Below are positions 32,730 to 41,648 of a stretch of DNA of 64,000 bases, in pieces. The DNA comes from Clostridium merdae (lineage in GTDB: Bacteria > Bacillota > Clostridia > Oscillospirales > Acutalibacteraceae): positions 62,001 through 126,000 of the forward strand of contig NZ_FXLN01000002.1 of the NCBI RefSeq assembly GCF_900176635.1, in the 5' to 3' direction. Both the position numbers and the translations under genes were made by a program. The notes below the pieces were generated by a model that saw only the letters and a program-made list of their open reading frames with translations, did no database searches and was not told the origin of the DNA. Position 1 is the first letter of the stretch. Each line of letters starts with the position of its first letter.

Positions 32730-33563
32730 TTAATAGGTATAAAAGCCTTTGCCGGTTTTTCTTCCCAGCGCGCCGCCGCGAACCATTTTACGCAGCAAGG
32801 GGTGCGGGCGGTACTTGGTGTCGCCCGTTTCGGACTGAAGTACTTCCATAATAGCGAGGCAAATGTCCAAACCAATCAGGTCGCCCAGAGCAAGCGGGCC
32901 CATCGGATGGTTAGCGCCAAGCTGCATGGCAGTGTCAATATCTTCAGCAGAGGCTGTGCCATCTGCGTAGATGCCAATCGCTTCGTTAATCATCGGAATC
33001 AACACGCGGTTTACGATAAAGCCAGCGGCATCCTTTGCAACAACAGGTGTTTTGCCAATTTCTTTCGAAATTTCAGTAATGCGGTCAACCAGCTCCTGCG
33101 GAGTGTTCAGACCAACAACAATTTCAATCAGCTTCATGACAGGAGCCGGATTGAAGAAGTGCATGCCAATAACGGGGCGGTCCAATTTGGAGGACAGCTC
33201 TGTAACCGACAGAGAGGATGTATTGGTGGAGAAAATAGTGTCCTTCTTGCAAATGCCCTGCAAAGCCAAGAACAGCTCACGCTTTGCCTGCATGTTCTCA
33301 ATTGCAGCTTCCACAACTAGGTCACAGTCTGCAACCTTTTCTTTCAGGCCGGTGGTGATTTTAGCAAGAATCTCGTCTTTCTTTGCTGCTTCCATTTTTC
33401 CCTTGGAGACCAGCTTTTCCAAACTTGCCTGAATCTTCTTTTTGCCGCCCTCTGCATAGCTTTCCTGAATGTCGCACAGAACTACTTCGTAGCCCTCTGT
33501 AACCGCAAAAGCCTGAGCAATACCGGAACCCATGGTTCCAGCTCCAATTACGCCAACTTTCAT
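32730..33563 (-). CDS. hbd: 3-hydroxybutyryl-CoA dehydrogenase
   Basis: 277 aa. The NAD loop GAGTMGSGIAQAFA (residues 7-20), the catalytic-His motif HFFNPAPVMKLIEIV (about 135-149) and the late GRKTGKGFYTY end are standard for clostridial Hbd. It interconverts acetoacetyl-CoA and 3-hydroxybutyryl-CoA. With thl and crt it oxidises crotonyl-CoA to two acetyl-CoA during glutamate fermentation, or builds butyrate in reverse. AGGAGGTCATTCAC precedes the ATG. It is 300 bp downstream of thl on the same strand. Confidence 0.96.
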   Translation of the reverse strand: MKVGVIGAGTMGSGIAQAFAVTEGYEVVLCDIQESYAEGGKKKIQASLEKLVSKGKMEAAKKDEILAKITTGLKEKVADCDLVVEAAIENMQAKRELFLALQGICKKDTIFSTNTSSLSVTELSSKLDRPVIGMHFFNPAPVMKLIEIVVGLNTPQELVDRITEISKEIGKTPVVAKDAAGFIVNRVLIPMINEAIGIYADGTASAEDIDTAMQLGANHPMGPLALGDLIGLDICLAIMEVLQSETGDTKYRPHPLLRKMVRGGALGRKTGKGFYTY

Positions 33564-33866
33564 GTGAATGACCTCCTGTTTCTATCATTTCTCCACCCGC
33601 GGGCAGCCGTAAAGGCGCAAACCCTACTGCGGGTGAAATACAGGCCTTCGGAGCCGGGCGAAAAAATTCCTCCCAGCGGCGGAGAACCATTCGAACCAAC
33701 TGAAACGGGGAGCGCCCGTGCAGAAAAATCTGCGCGGGACGCCTGACCGAACAATGGTAATTAAGTACCTCACGCTGTTCATAACCCTACGGTTACTGAA
33801 TGATTGTGAGAAACGATAAATACAAAATAGAGACTCCTGCCAATAATGGCGGGAACAGAATTTTGA
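33564..33866 (-). other. GC-rich spacer with hairpins between thl and hbd
   Basis: No gene. It holds several inverted repeats, for example CACCCGC/GCGGGTG (about 33594-33646) and GCAGA/TCTGC around 33719-33734, plus a small hairpin right after thl (CCTGCC/GGCGGG, about 33835-33850). These may be mRNA processing or partial termination structures inside the thl-hbd unit. Confidence 0.45.
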
Positions 33867-35051
33867 TTATAAGCCTTCTACGATGGTAGAAACGCCCATG
33901 CCGCCACCTACGCACAGTGTGGCAAGGCCCTTACCGCCGCCACGGCGCTGCAACTCATACAACAGGGTGCAGAGAATACGGCAGCCGGAAGCTCCAACCG
34001 GGTGGCCAATCGCAATGGCGCCGCCGTTGGGGTTAACCTTCTCTTTATCCCACTTCAGCTCCATGCCTACTGCCAAAGCCTGCGCAGCAAATGCTTCGTT
34101 GGCCTCAATAACTTCCAGCTCATCTACGCCCATGTTAAGCTTTGTGAGCAGCTTCTGGGTAGAGAATGCGGGGCCAATGCCCATGATTGCCGGGTCAACG
34201 CCAGCCCAAGAGCCGCCTACCCATCTTGCCAAAGGCTTAACGCCCAGCTCTTTTGCTTTTTCTGCGCTCATTACAATCACAGCTGCGGCACCATCATTAA
34301 TACCGGATGCGTTTGCAGCAGTAACAGTACCGTCTTTCAGGAACGCCGGCTTCATGCCGCTGATTCCTGCCACTGTTGCGCCTGCACGAGCCTGCTCGTC
34401 AGTGTTGAAAATGGTAACGGCGCCCTTCTTGCCGGGAATCTCGAGGGGAGCGATTTCTGCATCGAACTTGCCGGCTTTCTGTGCAGCTTCACACTTGTTC
34501 TGGCTCCATACGGCAAACTCATCCTGCATCTCGCGGGTGATGCCGTATTTCTTCGCTACATTTTCTGCAGTAACGCCCATGTGGTAGTCGTTGAAAGCAT
34601 CCCACAATGCATCGTTAACCATGGTGTCTACGATTTTGTTGTTGTTCATACGGTAGCCAAAGCGAGCCTGCTGCAGCGCATAAGGAGCAGCGGACATGTT
34701 CTCCATACCACCGGCAATAATGACATCCGCTTCACCGGCACGAATGCGGGAAGCAGCAACGTTAACGCTCTGCAAGCCGGAGCCGCAAACTTGGTTCAGG
34801 GTCAGCGCGGGAACTTCCTGCGGGAGCCCTGCGAGAACAACAGCCTGGCGTGCTACGTTCTGGCCAAGGCCAGCCTGAATAACGCAGCCCATGAGAACCT
34901 CATCTACGTCGGAACCTTTAATGCCGGCTCTTTTCAAAGCCTCTTCAATGACGAATGCGCCAAGGCGGGGAGCAGGAACGCCAACAAGACTTCCGCCGAA
35001 TTTACCAACTGCCGTTCTTACGGCACCTGCTAATACAATTTCTGTTGCCAT
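33867..35051 (-). CDS. thlA: Acetyl-CoA acetyltransferase (thiolase)
   Basis: 394 aa, with all thiolase residues: acylated Cys89 in NQVCGSGLQ, His in GHPVGASG, and second Cys in CVGGGMG near the C-terminus. It interconverts two acetyl-CoA and acetoacetyl-CoA. It is the first gene of the thl-hbd unit, which diverges from the IclR regulator gene. AGGAGGTTACACCATT precedes the ATG. Codon use is strongly biased, as in the glutamate genes. Confidence 0.96.
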   Translation of the reverse strand: MATEIVLAGAVRTAVGKFGGSLVGVPAPRLGAFVIEEALKRAGIKGSDVDEVLMGCVIQAGLGQNVARQAVVLAGLPQEVPALTLNQVCGSGLQSVNVAASRIRAGEADVIIAGGMENMSAAPYALQQARFGYRMNNNKIVDTMVNDALWDAFNDYHMGVTAENVAKKYGITREMQDEFAVWSQNKCEAAQKAGKFDAEIAPLEIPGKKGAVTIFNTDEQARAGATVAGISGMKPAFLKDGTVTAANASGINDGAAAVIVMSAEKAKELGVKPLARWVGGSWAGVDPAIMGIGPAFSTQKLLTKLNMGVDELEVIEANEAFAAQALAVGMELKWDKEKVNPNGGAIAIGHPVGASGCRILCTLLYELQRRGGGKGLATLCVGGGMGVSTIVEGL

Positions 35052-35434
35052 AATGGTGTAACCTCCTAAATTTTCTGGTGGGTCATTCCGCTGTTAAATG
35101 GGAATGCACAGCGGTTTTTCACAATTAAAGTCATCTGCCAACCATTTCACTATAAGGAATTCATTCTGAATAATGGAATCAATTCATACCTATTATCTCA
35201 CTATCGGGGTCAAAACACAAGGGTCGTCTAATTGGTTTTTTTAACAAAATGAAATATGCATTTTTAGTGTTTTTGTCGTTTTATAGATGCAGATACTTTA
35301 ATTTAAAGCGGAAGGGAAATAACAATTGCATAATGTGAAATTATCTTGTATGATGAAAATCGTAATTTTAGAGCAAGGGACTTGTTTTTCATAAAACGAA
35401 ATTTGCTACTGAATGAATTAAAGGAGGTATAAAC

Positions 35435-36187
35435 ATGGTACAAAGCTTGATACGTGCGATGGAGGTACTCGAGCACCTGCGCAAAGCTGATAAATCCTGT
35501 TCGCTGGCAGAGCTTTCGCAGTTGTCTGGTCTGCCTTCCAGCACCGTACACCGGATTTTGCAAACCTTTTGTAGTGCAAACTATGTGTCTCGTGACCCCA
35601 AAACACATCTTTATCGGCTGGGTACTGCCCTAATTCCGCTGGGAATGGCTGCCACAAGGCGCTTGCGCTTGAGCGATTCCGCGAAACCTGTACTAAAAGA
35701 TTTGATGAAGATTACAAGGGAAGATGTTTTCCTGATAATTATATCTGGTAACAGCGGTATGGTACTCGAAAAAGTGGAGGGCCCCAACCCTCTAAAGGTG
35801 ATTGAACGCTTTGGCAATGAGGTGGATTTGCATTATGGTGGTAGCCGCCGTGCTCTTTTGGCTTTTCAGTCCGAAAGTTTCATCCGCAATTATATTCAAA
35901 ACCAATTAAGAGAAAACCCCGGTTTTACACCGGAGGAAGAGAGGAAGCTGCTCGCCAGCCTTTCCCATATTCGCGAAGAAGGCGTTGCAATTTCCAAAGG
36001 AGAATATATACCAGATGCTGTGGGTGTTGGTGCCCCAGTGTTCGATATGAACGGTAAAGCGGTTGCATCCATTGGTTTAATTGCTCCGCAATCCCGCACA
36101 AGCAGAGCACAAGAAGAAGAGTTCAAAGCACTGGTAAAGCAGCATGCAGCCCAGTTATCTTCCTTGTTAGGCTTTGTCCAAAAATAA
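35435..36187 (+). CDS. IclR family transcriptional regulator
   Basis: 250 aa. An N-terminal winged helix (about 1-65) has SLAELSQLSGLPSSTVHRIL as its recognition helix-turn-helix, followed by the IclR effector domain (about 75-245) with SGNSGMVLEKVEG and the late GVGAPVFDMNGKAVASIGLIAP stretch. IclR proteins sense small acids and repress or activate catabolic genes. It lies between divergent thl-hbd and the gcd genes, so it is the best local candidate for their control. AAAGGAGGTATAAAC precedes the ATG. Confidence 0.9.
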   Translation: MVQSLIRAMEVLEHLRKADKSCSLAELSQLSGLPSSTVHRILQTFCSANYVSRDPKTHLYRLGTALIPLGMAATRRLRLSDSAKPVLKDLMKITREDVFLIIISGNSGMVLEKVEGPNPLKVIERFGNEVDLHYGGSRRALLAFQSESFIRNYIQNQLRENPGFTPEEERKLLASLSHIREEGVAISKGEYIPDAVGVGAPVFDMNGKAVASIGLIAPQSRTSRAQEEEFKALVKQHAAQLSSLLGFVQK

Positions 36188-36242
36188 CAATAATGTAGCA
36201 TCATTTTTATTTAAAATAAAAAACCAATGTCTTGTTTTTTTA

Positions 36243-36271
36243 TTGACACTCATCTAAATTGATGCTATCAT
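36243..36271 (+). promoter_or_regulatory. Sigma-A promoter upstream of gcdD
   Basis: A perfect TTGACA, a 17-nt spacer and TATCAT lie 70 bp upstream of gcdD. Just downstream, at 36294-36307, TGAAAT and ATTTCA form an inverted repeat that could be an operator for the neighbouring IclR protein. Confidence 0.75.
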
Positions 36272-36340
36272 TTATTTTGAAAATTCCAAAAAATGAAATG
36301 AATTTCATAATACGGGAAACCAAGAGGGGGGATTTAGAGC

Positions 36341-36592
36341 ATGCCAGTTGAGCAGTTATTGCCGCTGTTGTTCTCAGGACTGACCGTAATACTGACGATT
36401 GCGATTCTTTCTACGCTGACGAAGATAAAGGCAGCCGTGGAAGAATTGGCAGCAAGGCCAGTAGTAGCGCCGGCACCGCAGCCTGTGGATGATGGAAAAG
36501 ACGAGATTTATGCGGTCATCATGGCCACGATCAGCGAGGATTTGCAAATTCCGCTGGATCAGCTGCAGTTTAACAGCATTAGAGAGTGTTAA
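36341..36592 (+). CDS. gcdD: Glutaconyl-CoA decarboxylase delta subunit (OadG-like)
   Basis: 83 aa with one N-terminal membrane helix (about 5-25), a short charged linker, a Pro/Ala stretch (about 38-49, ARPVVAPAPQP) and an acidic end. This is the build of the small OadG/GcdD subunit of sodium-pumping decarboxylases, which holds the membrane and peripheral parts together. It is followed by the biotin carrier subunit (62-bp gap) and then the carboxyltransferase. GAGGGGGGATTTAGAGC precedes the ATG. Without the neighbours the call would be weak. Confidence 0.75.
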   Translation: MPVEQLLPLLFSGLTVILTIAILSTLTKIKAAVEELAARPVVAPAPQPVDDGKDEIYAVIMATISEDLQIPLDQLQFNSIREC

Positions 36593-36654
36593 CGACCAGA
36601 AAGCATCCTTTAACGAACGAAAAAAGAATTATGTTGTGATAGGAGAGACCGATT

Positions 36655-37098
36655 ATGAAATACTTGGCAAGAGTCAATGGCAAAGCATATGAGGTGGATG
36701 TGGAGCGTGCTCCCTCCGCTTACAAACCGATTCCCAGAGGAGTCTACACTGGTGAAGTTCAGGCAGCTCCGGCTCCCGTAGCAGCACCTGCTCCCGTAGC
36801 GGCCCCGGCACCCGTGGCAGCTCCCGCAGCAGCACCGGCAGCAGCTCCTGCCCCCAAGAAGGCTCCCGCAGCGGCAGCGGCTGGTGACACCCCCGTTAAC
36901 TGCCCCATGCCCGGTACCATTCTGCAAGTGAAGGTTACCGAAGGCCAGGCTGTTAAGGCTGGCGATTCTCTCTTCATTTTGGAAGCAATGAAGATGGAAA
37001 ACGAGATCGTTGCTCCTTGCGACGGTACCGTAAAGAGCATTTCTACCGCTAAGGGCGATGCCGTTCAGTCGAACGACCAGCTCGCTATTATCGGCTAA
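36655..37098 (+). CDS. gcdC: Glutaconyl-CoA decarboxylase gamma subunit (biotin carrier)
   Basis: 147 aa. An N-terminal segment (MKYLARVNGKAYEVDVER), an Ala/Pro linker (about 37-76) with three tandem APVAAP units, and a C-terminal biotinyl domain (about 78-147) with EAMKMEN; biotin goes on Lys113. It carries CO2 between the alpha subunit and the membrane beta subunit. The flexible linker resembles those of other biotin-dependent sodium pumps. It is cotranscribed with gcdD; a 360-bp gap with its own promoter separates it from gcdA. Confidence 0.93.
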   Translation: MKYLARVNGKAYEVDVERAPSAYKPIPRGVYTGEVQAAPAPVAAPAPVAAPAPVAAPAAAPAAAPAPKKAPAAAAAGDTPVNCPMPGTILQVKVTEGQAVKAGDSLFILEAMKMENEIVAPCDGTVKSISTAKGDAVQSNDQLAIIG

Positions 37099-37461
37099 TT
37101 TCCCCTCAGTTTTATATTGCTGCCGAAAGCTTTTCGGCTTGCGCTGATATAACGGCTCGCAGGATTCTTTAAAACTTAGCTTTGCAGTGAGGCAGGTTTT
37201 GCTAAAAAGAATCCAGTGCGGGCTTTTCAGCGGGCATAACCAAGTTTTAAAGAGGCTGGTTTATGCTTTTCCTGAAAATTACAACTTGGCAAATGAGTGT
37301 TTGTGTGCTAGAATATACATTAGCACGAGTACATTGTCGAAAAATTAACAAATCGGCCTTTTGGCTGTATTTTTTCGATTTTTCATGTAATTTTCAGTAA
37401 CTGTCATAATATTTGCCTTTTCAGACCAATTATTTTCAATTGAAAAAGGAGGCACCTGTCA
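37099..37461 (+). promoter_or_regulatory. gcdA leader: promoter and hairpin followed by T run
   Basis: No gene is present. TTGGCA (37286-37291), 17 nt and TAGAAT (37309-37314) form a good promoter. Within the leader, TCGAAAAAT (37337-37345) pairs with ATTTTTTCGA (37369-37378) and is followed by TTTTTC, resembling an attenuator. A smaller hairpin (GCCGAAAGCTTTTCGGC) lies at about 37122-37138, right after gcdC. Confidence 0.55.
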
Positions 37462-39237
37462 ATGGCTGAGCACGGTTACTCAATGCCCTCGTACTTTAAA
37501 AATATGCCGATCATTGGTTCGGCAAACCCCCAGGTGAATGCAGAAAACGAAGCGGAATTCCGCAAAGTTGAAAAGGAGATCGCAGAGAAATTTGCAGAAA
37601 TCCGCAACAGCGGCCGTTCCGATGAATCCATTCATGAGTCTGGCCAAATGACCGCTACCGACCGTATTGAGGCTCTGGTAGATCCCGGTTCATTTCTGCC
37701 CCTGAACAGCTTGTTCGACCCCGAGACCAACTCTACCGGCAGCACCGGTATCATTAAGGGTCTTGGTAAAATTCGCGGCAAGTGGGCAGTGATTATTGCT
37801 TCTGATAATAAGAAACTTGCAGGCGCATGGGTTGCAGGCCAGGCAGATAACTTGCTGCGTGGTTCTGACACCGCAAAATGCCTCAACATCCCGCTTGTTT
37901 ATATCCTCAACTGCTCCGGCGTTAAGCTTGACGAGCAGGAGAAGGTATACGCAAACCGCCGTGGTGGTGGTACTCCCTTCTTCCGCAATGCTGATTTGCA
38001 GCAGAACGGCATCCCGGTTATCGTAGGTATCTACGGTACGAACCCGGCTGGCGGCGGCTACCACAGCATCAGCCCCACCATCCTGCTTGCTCATGAAAAA
38101 GCAAACATGGCTGTTGGCGGTGCCGGCATTGTTGGCGGCATGAACCCCAAGGGCTATGTGGATGACGAAGCTGCACAGGCACTGATTGAGGCAACCAAGA
38201 AGCAGGTTAACGACCCGCCCGGAAACGTTGCAATTCACTACGGTGAGACAGGCTTCTTCCGTGAAGCTTACACCGAGGAAATGGGCGTTCTGGAAGCGAT
38301 CCAGAAGTATATGGATGATATTCCAGCATACAATTCGGAGTTCTTCCGTGTTGATGCACCGCAGGAGCCCAACTTTGAGCCCAGCGAGCTTTACAGCATC
38401 CTGACCATGAACACCAAGCGCCCCTACAATGTAGAAAACGTTCTCAGCCGCATTTTTGACGGCAGCCAGTTCGACGAGTACAAGAAGGGCTATGGCCCCG
38501 AAATCATCACCGGTATTGCTAAGGTTAACGGCCTGCTGGTTGGTGTCATCGCGAACTACCAGGGTATTTTGATGAACTACCCTGAGTACAAAGAGAACAG
38601 CGTTGGCGTAGGCGGAAAGCTGTATCGTCAGGGCCTGATCAAGATGAGCGAGTTTGTTACTCTTTGCGGCAGAGACCGTCTGCCCATCATCTGGTTCCAG
38701 GATACAACCGGTATCGACGTTGGCAACGATGCAGAAAAAGCAGAACTCCTCGGCCTTGGCCAGTCTCTCATTTACTCCATCCAGTCCGCTAAGGTTCCGC
38801 AGATTGAAATCACCCTGAGAAAGAGCACCGCTGCTGCTCACTATGTTATGGGTGGCCCGCAGGGTAACGACACCAATGCCTTTACTCTGGGCACAGCAGC
38901 CAGCGAAGTAAACGTTATGCACGGCGAAACTGCTGCTGCAGCTATGTACTCCCGCCGTTTGGTGAAAGACGCCAAGGCAGGTAAAGATCTGAAACCCACC
39001 ATCGATAAGATGAATGAGATGATCGAAGAGTACCGCATTAAGTCTGGTCCGCTGTTCTGCGCACAGCAAGGCTTCATCGATGAGATCATCGAGCTGACCA
39101 AGATCAGAGATTACGTCATTGGATTTGCTGAGTCCGTTTACCAGAACCCGCGTTCTTTCTGCGCATTCCATCAAATGATTTTGCCCAGAGCGATTCGCGA
39201 TTTCAACAACGTATTTGCAAAAACTTTTGAAAAATAA
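37462..39237 (+). CDS. gcdA: Glutaconyl-CoA decarboxylase alpha subunit (carboxyltransferase)
   Basis: 591 aa, close to the Acidaminococcus fermentans GcdA (about 587 aa). It is a two-domain crotonase-fold carboxyltransferase with conserved glycine-rich stretches (NPAGGGYHSISPTILLAHE, NMAVGGAGIVGGMNPKG, and QDTTGIDVGNDAEKAELLG). It transfers the carboxyl group of glutaconyl-CoA to biotin on GcdC, giving crotonyl-CoA. AAAGGAGGCACCTGTC precedes the ATG. The membrane beta subunit (GcdB) that would pump sodium is not encoded in this window. Confidence 0.95.
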   Translation: MAEHGYSMPSYFKNMPIIGSANPQVNAENEAEFRKVEKEIAEKFAEIRNSGRSDESIHESGQMTATDRIEALVDPGSFLPLNSLFDPETNSTGSTGIIKGLGKIRGKWAVIIASDNKKLAGAWVAGQADNLLRGSDTAKCLNIPLVYILNCSGVKLDEQEKVYANRRGGGTPFFRNADLQQNGIPVIVGIYGTNPAGGGYHSISPTILLAHEKANMAVGGAGIVGGMNPKGYVDDEAAQALIEATKKQVNDPPGNVAIHYGETGFFREAYTEEMGVLEAIQKYMDDIPAYNSEFFRVDAPQEPNFEPSELYSILTMNTKRPYNVENVLSRIFDGSQFDEYKKGYGPEIITGIAKVNGLLVGVIANYQGILMNYPEYKENSVGVGGKLYRQGLIKMSEFVTLCGRDRLPIIWFQDTTGIDVGNDAEKAELLGLGQSLIYSIQSAKVPQIEITLRKSTAAAHYVMGGPQGNDTNAFTLGTAASEVNVMHGETAAAAMYSRRLVKDAKAGKDLKPTIDKMNEMIEEYRIKSGPLFCAQQGFIDEIIELTKIRDYVIGFAESVYQNPRSFCAFHQMILPRAIRDFNNVFAKTFEK

Positions 39238-39276
39238 TTGAATCCTCCGCTTCAGGCGGTGGTTCGTGTTGGAACT

Positions 39277-39345
39277 CCGGCGCATTGCCCAATCAAACAG
39301 TGTGGTATCCACCCTTATGTTGATTAAGGGAGTGCGCCGGTTTTT
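39277..39345 (+). terminator. Terminator after gcdA
   Basis: CCGGCGCA pairs with TGCGCCGG; inside, CCC/GGG and ATCAA/TTGAT extend the structure. Five T follow. Beyond it (39346-39502) more GC-rich inverted repeats precede the CoA-transferase gene. Confidence 0.75.
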
Positions 39346-39502
39346 CTAAACCTCGGCTTTGAATAGCCGAACCCCGGCGTGAACACAAAGTGACACGCCG
39401 CCGGAGAATATTTCCGGTATCACCGGGCGCTCGGGAATATGCCGCAGAAGGCGGCTGAGTCTCGGCGCAAAGCTTTATTTTTGGATGAGGAGCTTATAAT
39501 AT

Positions 39503-40801
39503 ATGGATTGGAAAGATCTGTACGCGCAGCGAAAAGTATCTGCTGAAGAAGCGGTGTCACACGTACGTTCCGGCGACAGAGTGGTAACACCCAACGCGGC
39601 GGGCGCGCCGATTCATTTAATAGACGCATTGGTTGCGCGAAAAGATGAGCTTAAGAATGTTGAAATTGCCCACATGGTGCCTTTGGCAAAAGCGCCTTAT
39701 GCTACACCGGAGATGGAAGGGCACTTTATCCACAATTCTATTTTTGTTGGCGGTGCTACCCGTGCTACCGTAGAAGCCGGTATTGGCGATTATACGCCAT
39801 GCTTTTTTCATAAAGTACCCGAGTTGTTCGACACCACTCTGCCGGTGGATGTGGCTTTCATTCACGTTTCTAAGCCCGATGAACACGGCTGGTGCAGTTA
39901 TGGTGTAACGGTAGACTACCAAAAGCACGCTGCTGAAGTAGCGAAGCTAGTGGTTGCTCAGGTAAATGAAAACATGCCCCGTACATTGGGCGATTGCTTC
40001 ATACACGTGAGCGAAATAGATTATATTGTGGAGTGCAACGAACCGATTCTTGAGCTTGGCGCCCCCAAAATTACCGAGATTGAGAAGAAGATTGGCGGCT
40101 ATTGCGCCGAGCTGATTCACGATGGAGACACCTTGCAGCTTGGAATCGGTGCGATTCCCGATGCTGTGCTTCTGTTCTTAAAAGATAAAAAGGATCTTGG
40201 TATTCATACGGAAATGTTCTCGGACGGCGTGGTCGAGCTGGTAGAGGCCGGCGTGATCAACAACTCCAAAAAAACGCTGCACAAGGGGAAGAGTGTTGCA
40301 ACCTTCCTAATGGGCTCACGGCGTTTGTACGATTATGTTCACAATAATCCCGCGGTTGAAATGTACCCCGTAAATTATGTGAACGACCCGGTAGTCATTG
40401 CAAAGAACGACAATTTGGTTTCGATTAACTCCTGCGTTCAAATCGACCTGCTTGGTCAGGTGGTTTCTGAAAGCATTGGGCCGGTGCAGATTAGCGGCGT
40501 CGGCGGGCAAATCGATTTCATTCGCGGTGCATCTATGAGCCGCGGCGGTCGCTCCATTCTAGCAATGAATTCCACAGCAGCGGGCGGCAAGGTTTCAAAA
40601 ATCGTGCCATTTATTGATCAGTGGTCTGCGGTAACTACTTCCCGAAACGATGTTCAATACATTGTAACGGAGTACGGCATTGCAGAGCTTCGCGGACACA
40701 CCATGCGTGACAGAGCGCGCAGCCTGATTGAAATTGCCCACCCAAACTTCCGTGATTCCTTAAAAGAGGAATTCGAAAAGCGTTTCCATTCAAAATATTA
40801 A
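39503..40801 (+). CDS. Butyryl-CoA:acetate (or 4-hydroxybutyrate) CoA-transferase
   Basis: 432 aa, class I CoA-transferase of the acetyl-CoA hydrolase/transferase fold. The expected catalytic Glu is Glu237 in HTEMFSDGVVEL; CoA-binding glycine stretches are LQLGIGAIPDAVL and ISGVGGQIDFIRGA. Butyrate (but) and 4-hydroxybutyrate CoA-transferases are closely alike; here the surrounding bcd-etf and crt genes favour exchange of butyryl-CoA with acetate, releasing butyrate. GGATGAGGAGCTTATAAT precedes the ATG. It begins the long but-crt-bcd-etfBA run. Confidence 0.88.
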   Translation: MDWKDLYAQRKVSAEEAVSHVRSGDRVVTPNAAGAPIHLIDALVARKDELKNVEIAHMVPLAKAPYATPEMEGHFIHNSIFVGGATRATVEAGIGDYTPCFFHKVPELFDTTLPVDVAFIHVSKPDEHGWCSYGVTVDYQKHAAEVAKLVVAQVNENMPRTLGDCFIHVSEIDYIVECNEPILELGAPKITEIEKKIGGYCAELIHDGDTLQLGIGAIPDAVLLFLKDKKDLGIHTEMFSDGVVELVEAGVINNSKKTLHKGKSVATFLMGSRRLYDYVHNNPAVEMYPVNYVNDPVVIAKNDNLVSINSCVQIDLLGQVVSESIGPVQISGVGGQIDFIRGASMSRGGRSILAMNSTAAGGKVSKIVPFIDQWSAVTTSRNDVQYIVTEYGIAELRGHTMRDRARSLIEIAHPNFRDSLKEEFEKRFHSKY

Positions 40802-40833
40802 CATAAACGGCAGAATAGTCAGGAGGAAAACAG

Positions 40834-41616
40834 ATGAGCCTAGTTACATTTGAAGCAAAGCATGATAACCTCATCGGGATTCTTACCATGAATCGGCCTC
40901 AAGCGCTTAATGCGGTTAACCTCGAGGTCATGAAGGATCTGGAACAAGCATTAGAACAGGCGAAACAAAGTGGTGTTCGCTGCTTAATTCTTACCGGCGC
41001 CGGTGAGAAAGCGTTTGTAGCTGGTGCAGATATTGGCGAAATGAGGAATCTAACGAAGAAACAGGGCGAAGAGTTCGGCCTGCTCGGCGATCGGATTTAT
41101 CATTTGGTAGAACAGTTCCCTGCTCCTGTAATAGCAGCGGTTAACGGTTTTGCTTTAGGTGGCGGCTGCGAGCTTTCACTCGCATGCGACATTCGCCTTG
41201 CCTCTGAAAAAGCAGTGTTTGCTCTTCCTGAAGTGGGCCTTGGCATCACTCCCGGTTGGGGCGGCATGCAAAAGCTTGCTCGGGCAATTGGCCCCGGCAA
41301 AGCGAAGGAATTGGTATTTACCGCCGGCAAAGTAAAGGCGCAGGAAGCCCTTGCAATCGGGTTGGTGAACGCAGTGTATGCACCGGAAGAGCTGCTTGCA
41401 AAAGCAGAAGAACTGGCGTTGAAGATTGCTGCAAATGCTCCGGTTGCTGTGCAGAACGCAAAGCGTGCCATGAACGAAGGCGTTGGCCTTGGCTTATGGG
41501 AAGCTGCAGAGCTGGAGGCAAAGTACTTTGGTGATTGTTTTGAAACCCAGGATCAGCGTGAAGCGATGGGCGCGTTTGTGGAGAAACGTAAGCCTACGCC
41601 ATTCGTTGGCAAATAA
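40834..41616 (+). CDS. crt: Crotonase (3-hydroxybutyryl-CoA dehydratase / enoyl-CoA hydratase)
   Basis: 260 aa. Crotonase motifs are ADIGEM with the oxyanion hole, NGFALGGGCELSLACDIRLA (first catalytic Glu) and LPEVGLGITPGWGGMQ (second Glu). It hydrates crotonyl-CoA to 3-hydroxybutyryl-CoA. In this pathway it sends part of the crotonyl-CoA to acetyl-CoA through Hbd and thiolase. AGGAGGAAAACAG precedes the ATG. It is 32 bp after the CoA-transferase and 32 bp before bcd. Confidence 0.95.
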   Translation: MSLVTFEAKHDNLIGILTMNRPQALNAVNLEVMKDLEQALEQAKQSGVRCLILTGAGEKAFVAGADIGEMRNLTKKQGEEFGLLGDRIYHLVEQFPAPVIAAVNGFALGGGCELSLACDIRLASEKAVFALPEVGLGITPGWGGMQKLARAIGPGKAKELVFTAGKVKAQEALAIGLVNAVYAPEELLAKAEELALKIAANAPVAVQNAKRAMNEGVGLGLWEAAELEAKYFGDCFETQDQREAMGAFVEKRKPTPFVGK

Positions 41617-41648
41617 ATCTTTTAACTATTAAAAACAGGGGGATCGAT

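Noticed and set aside
36770..36860. Direct repeats in gcdC
   Set aside because: These encode the Ala/Pro linker of the biotin carrier; common in the family.
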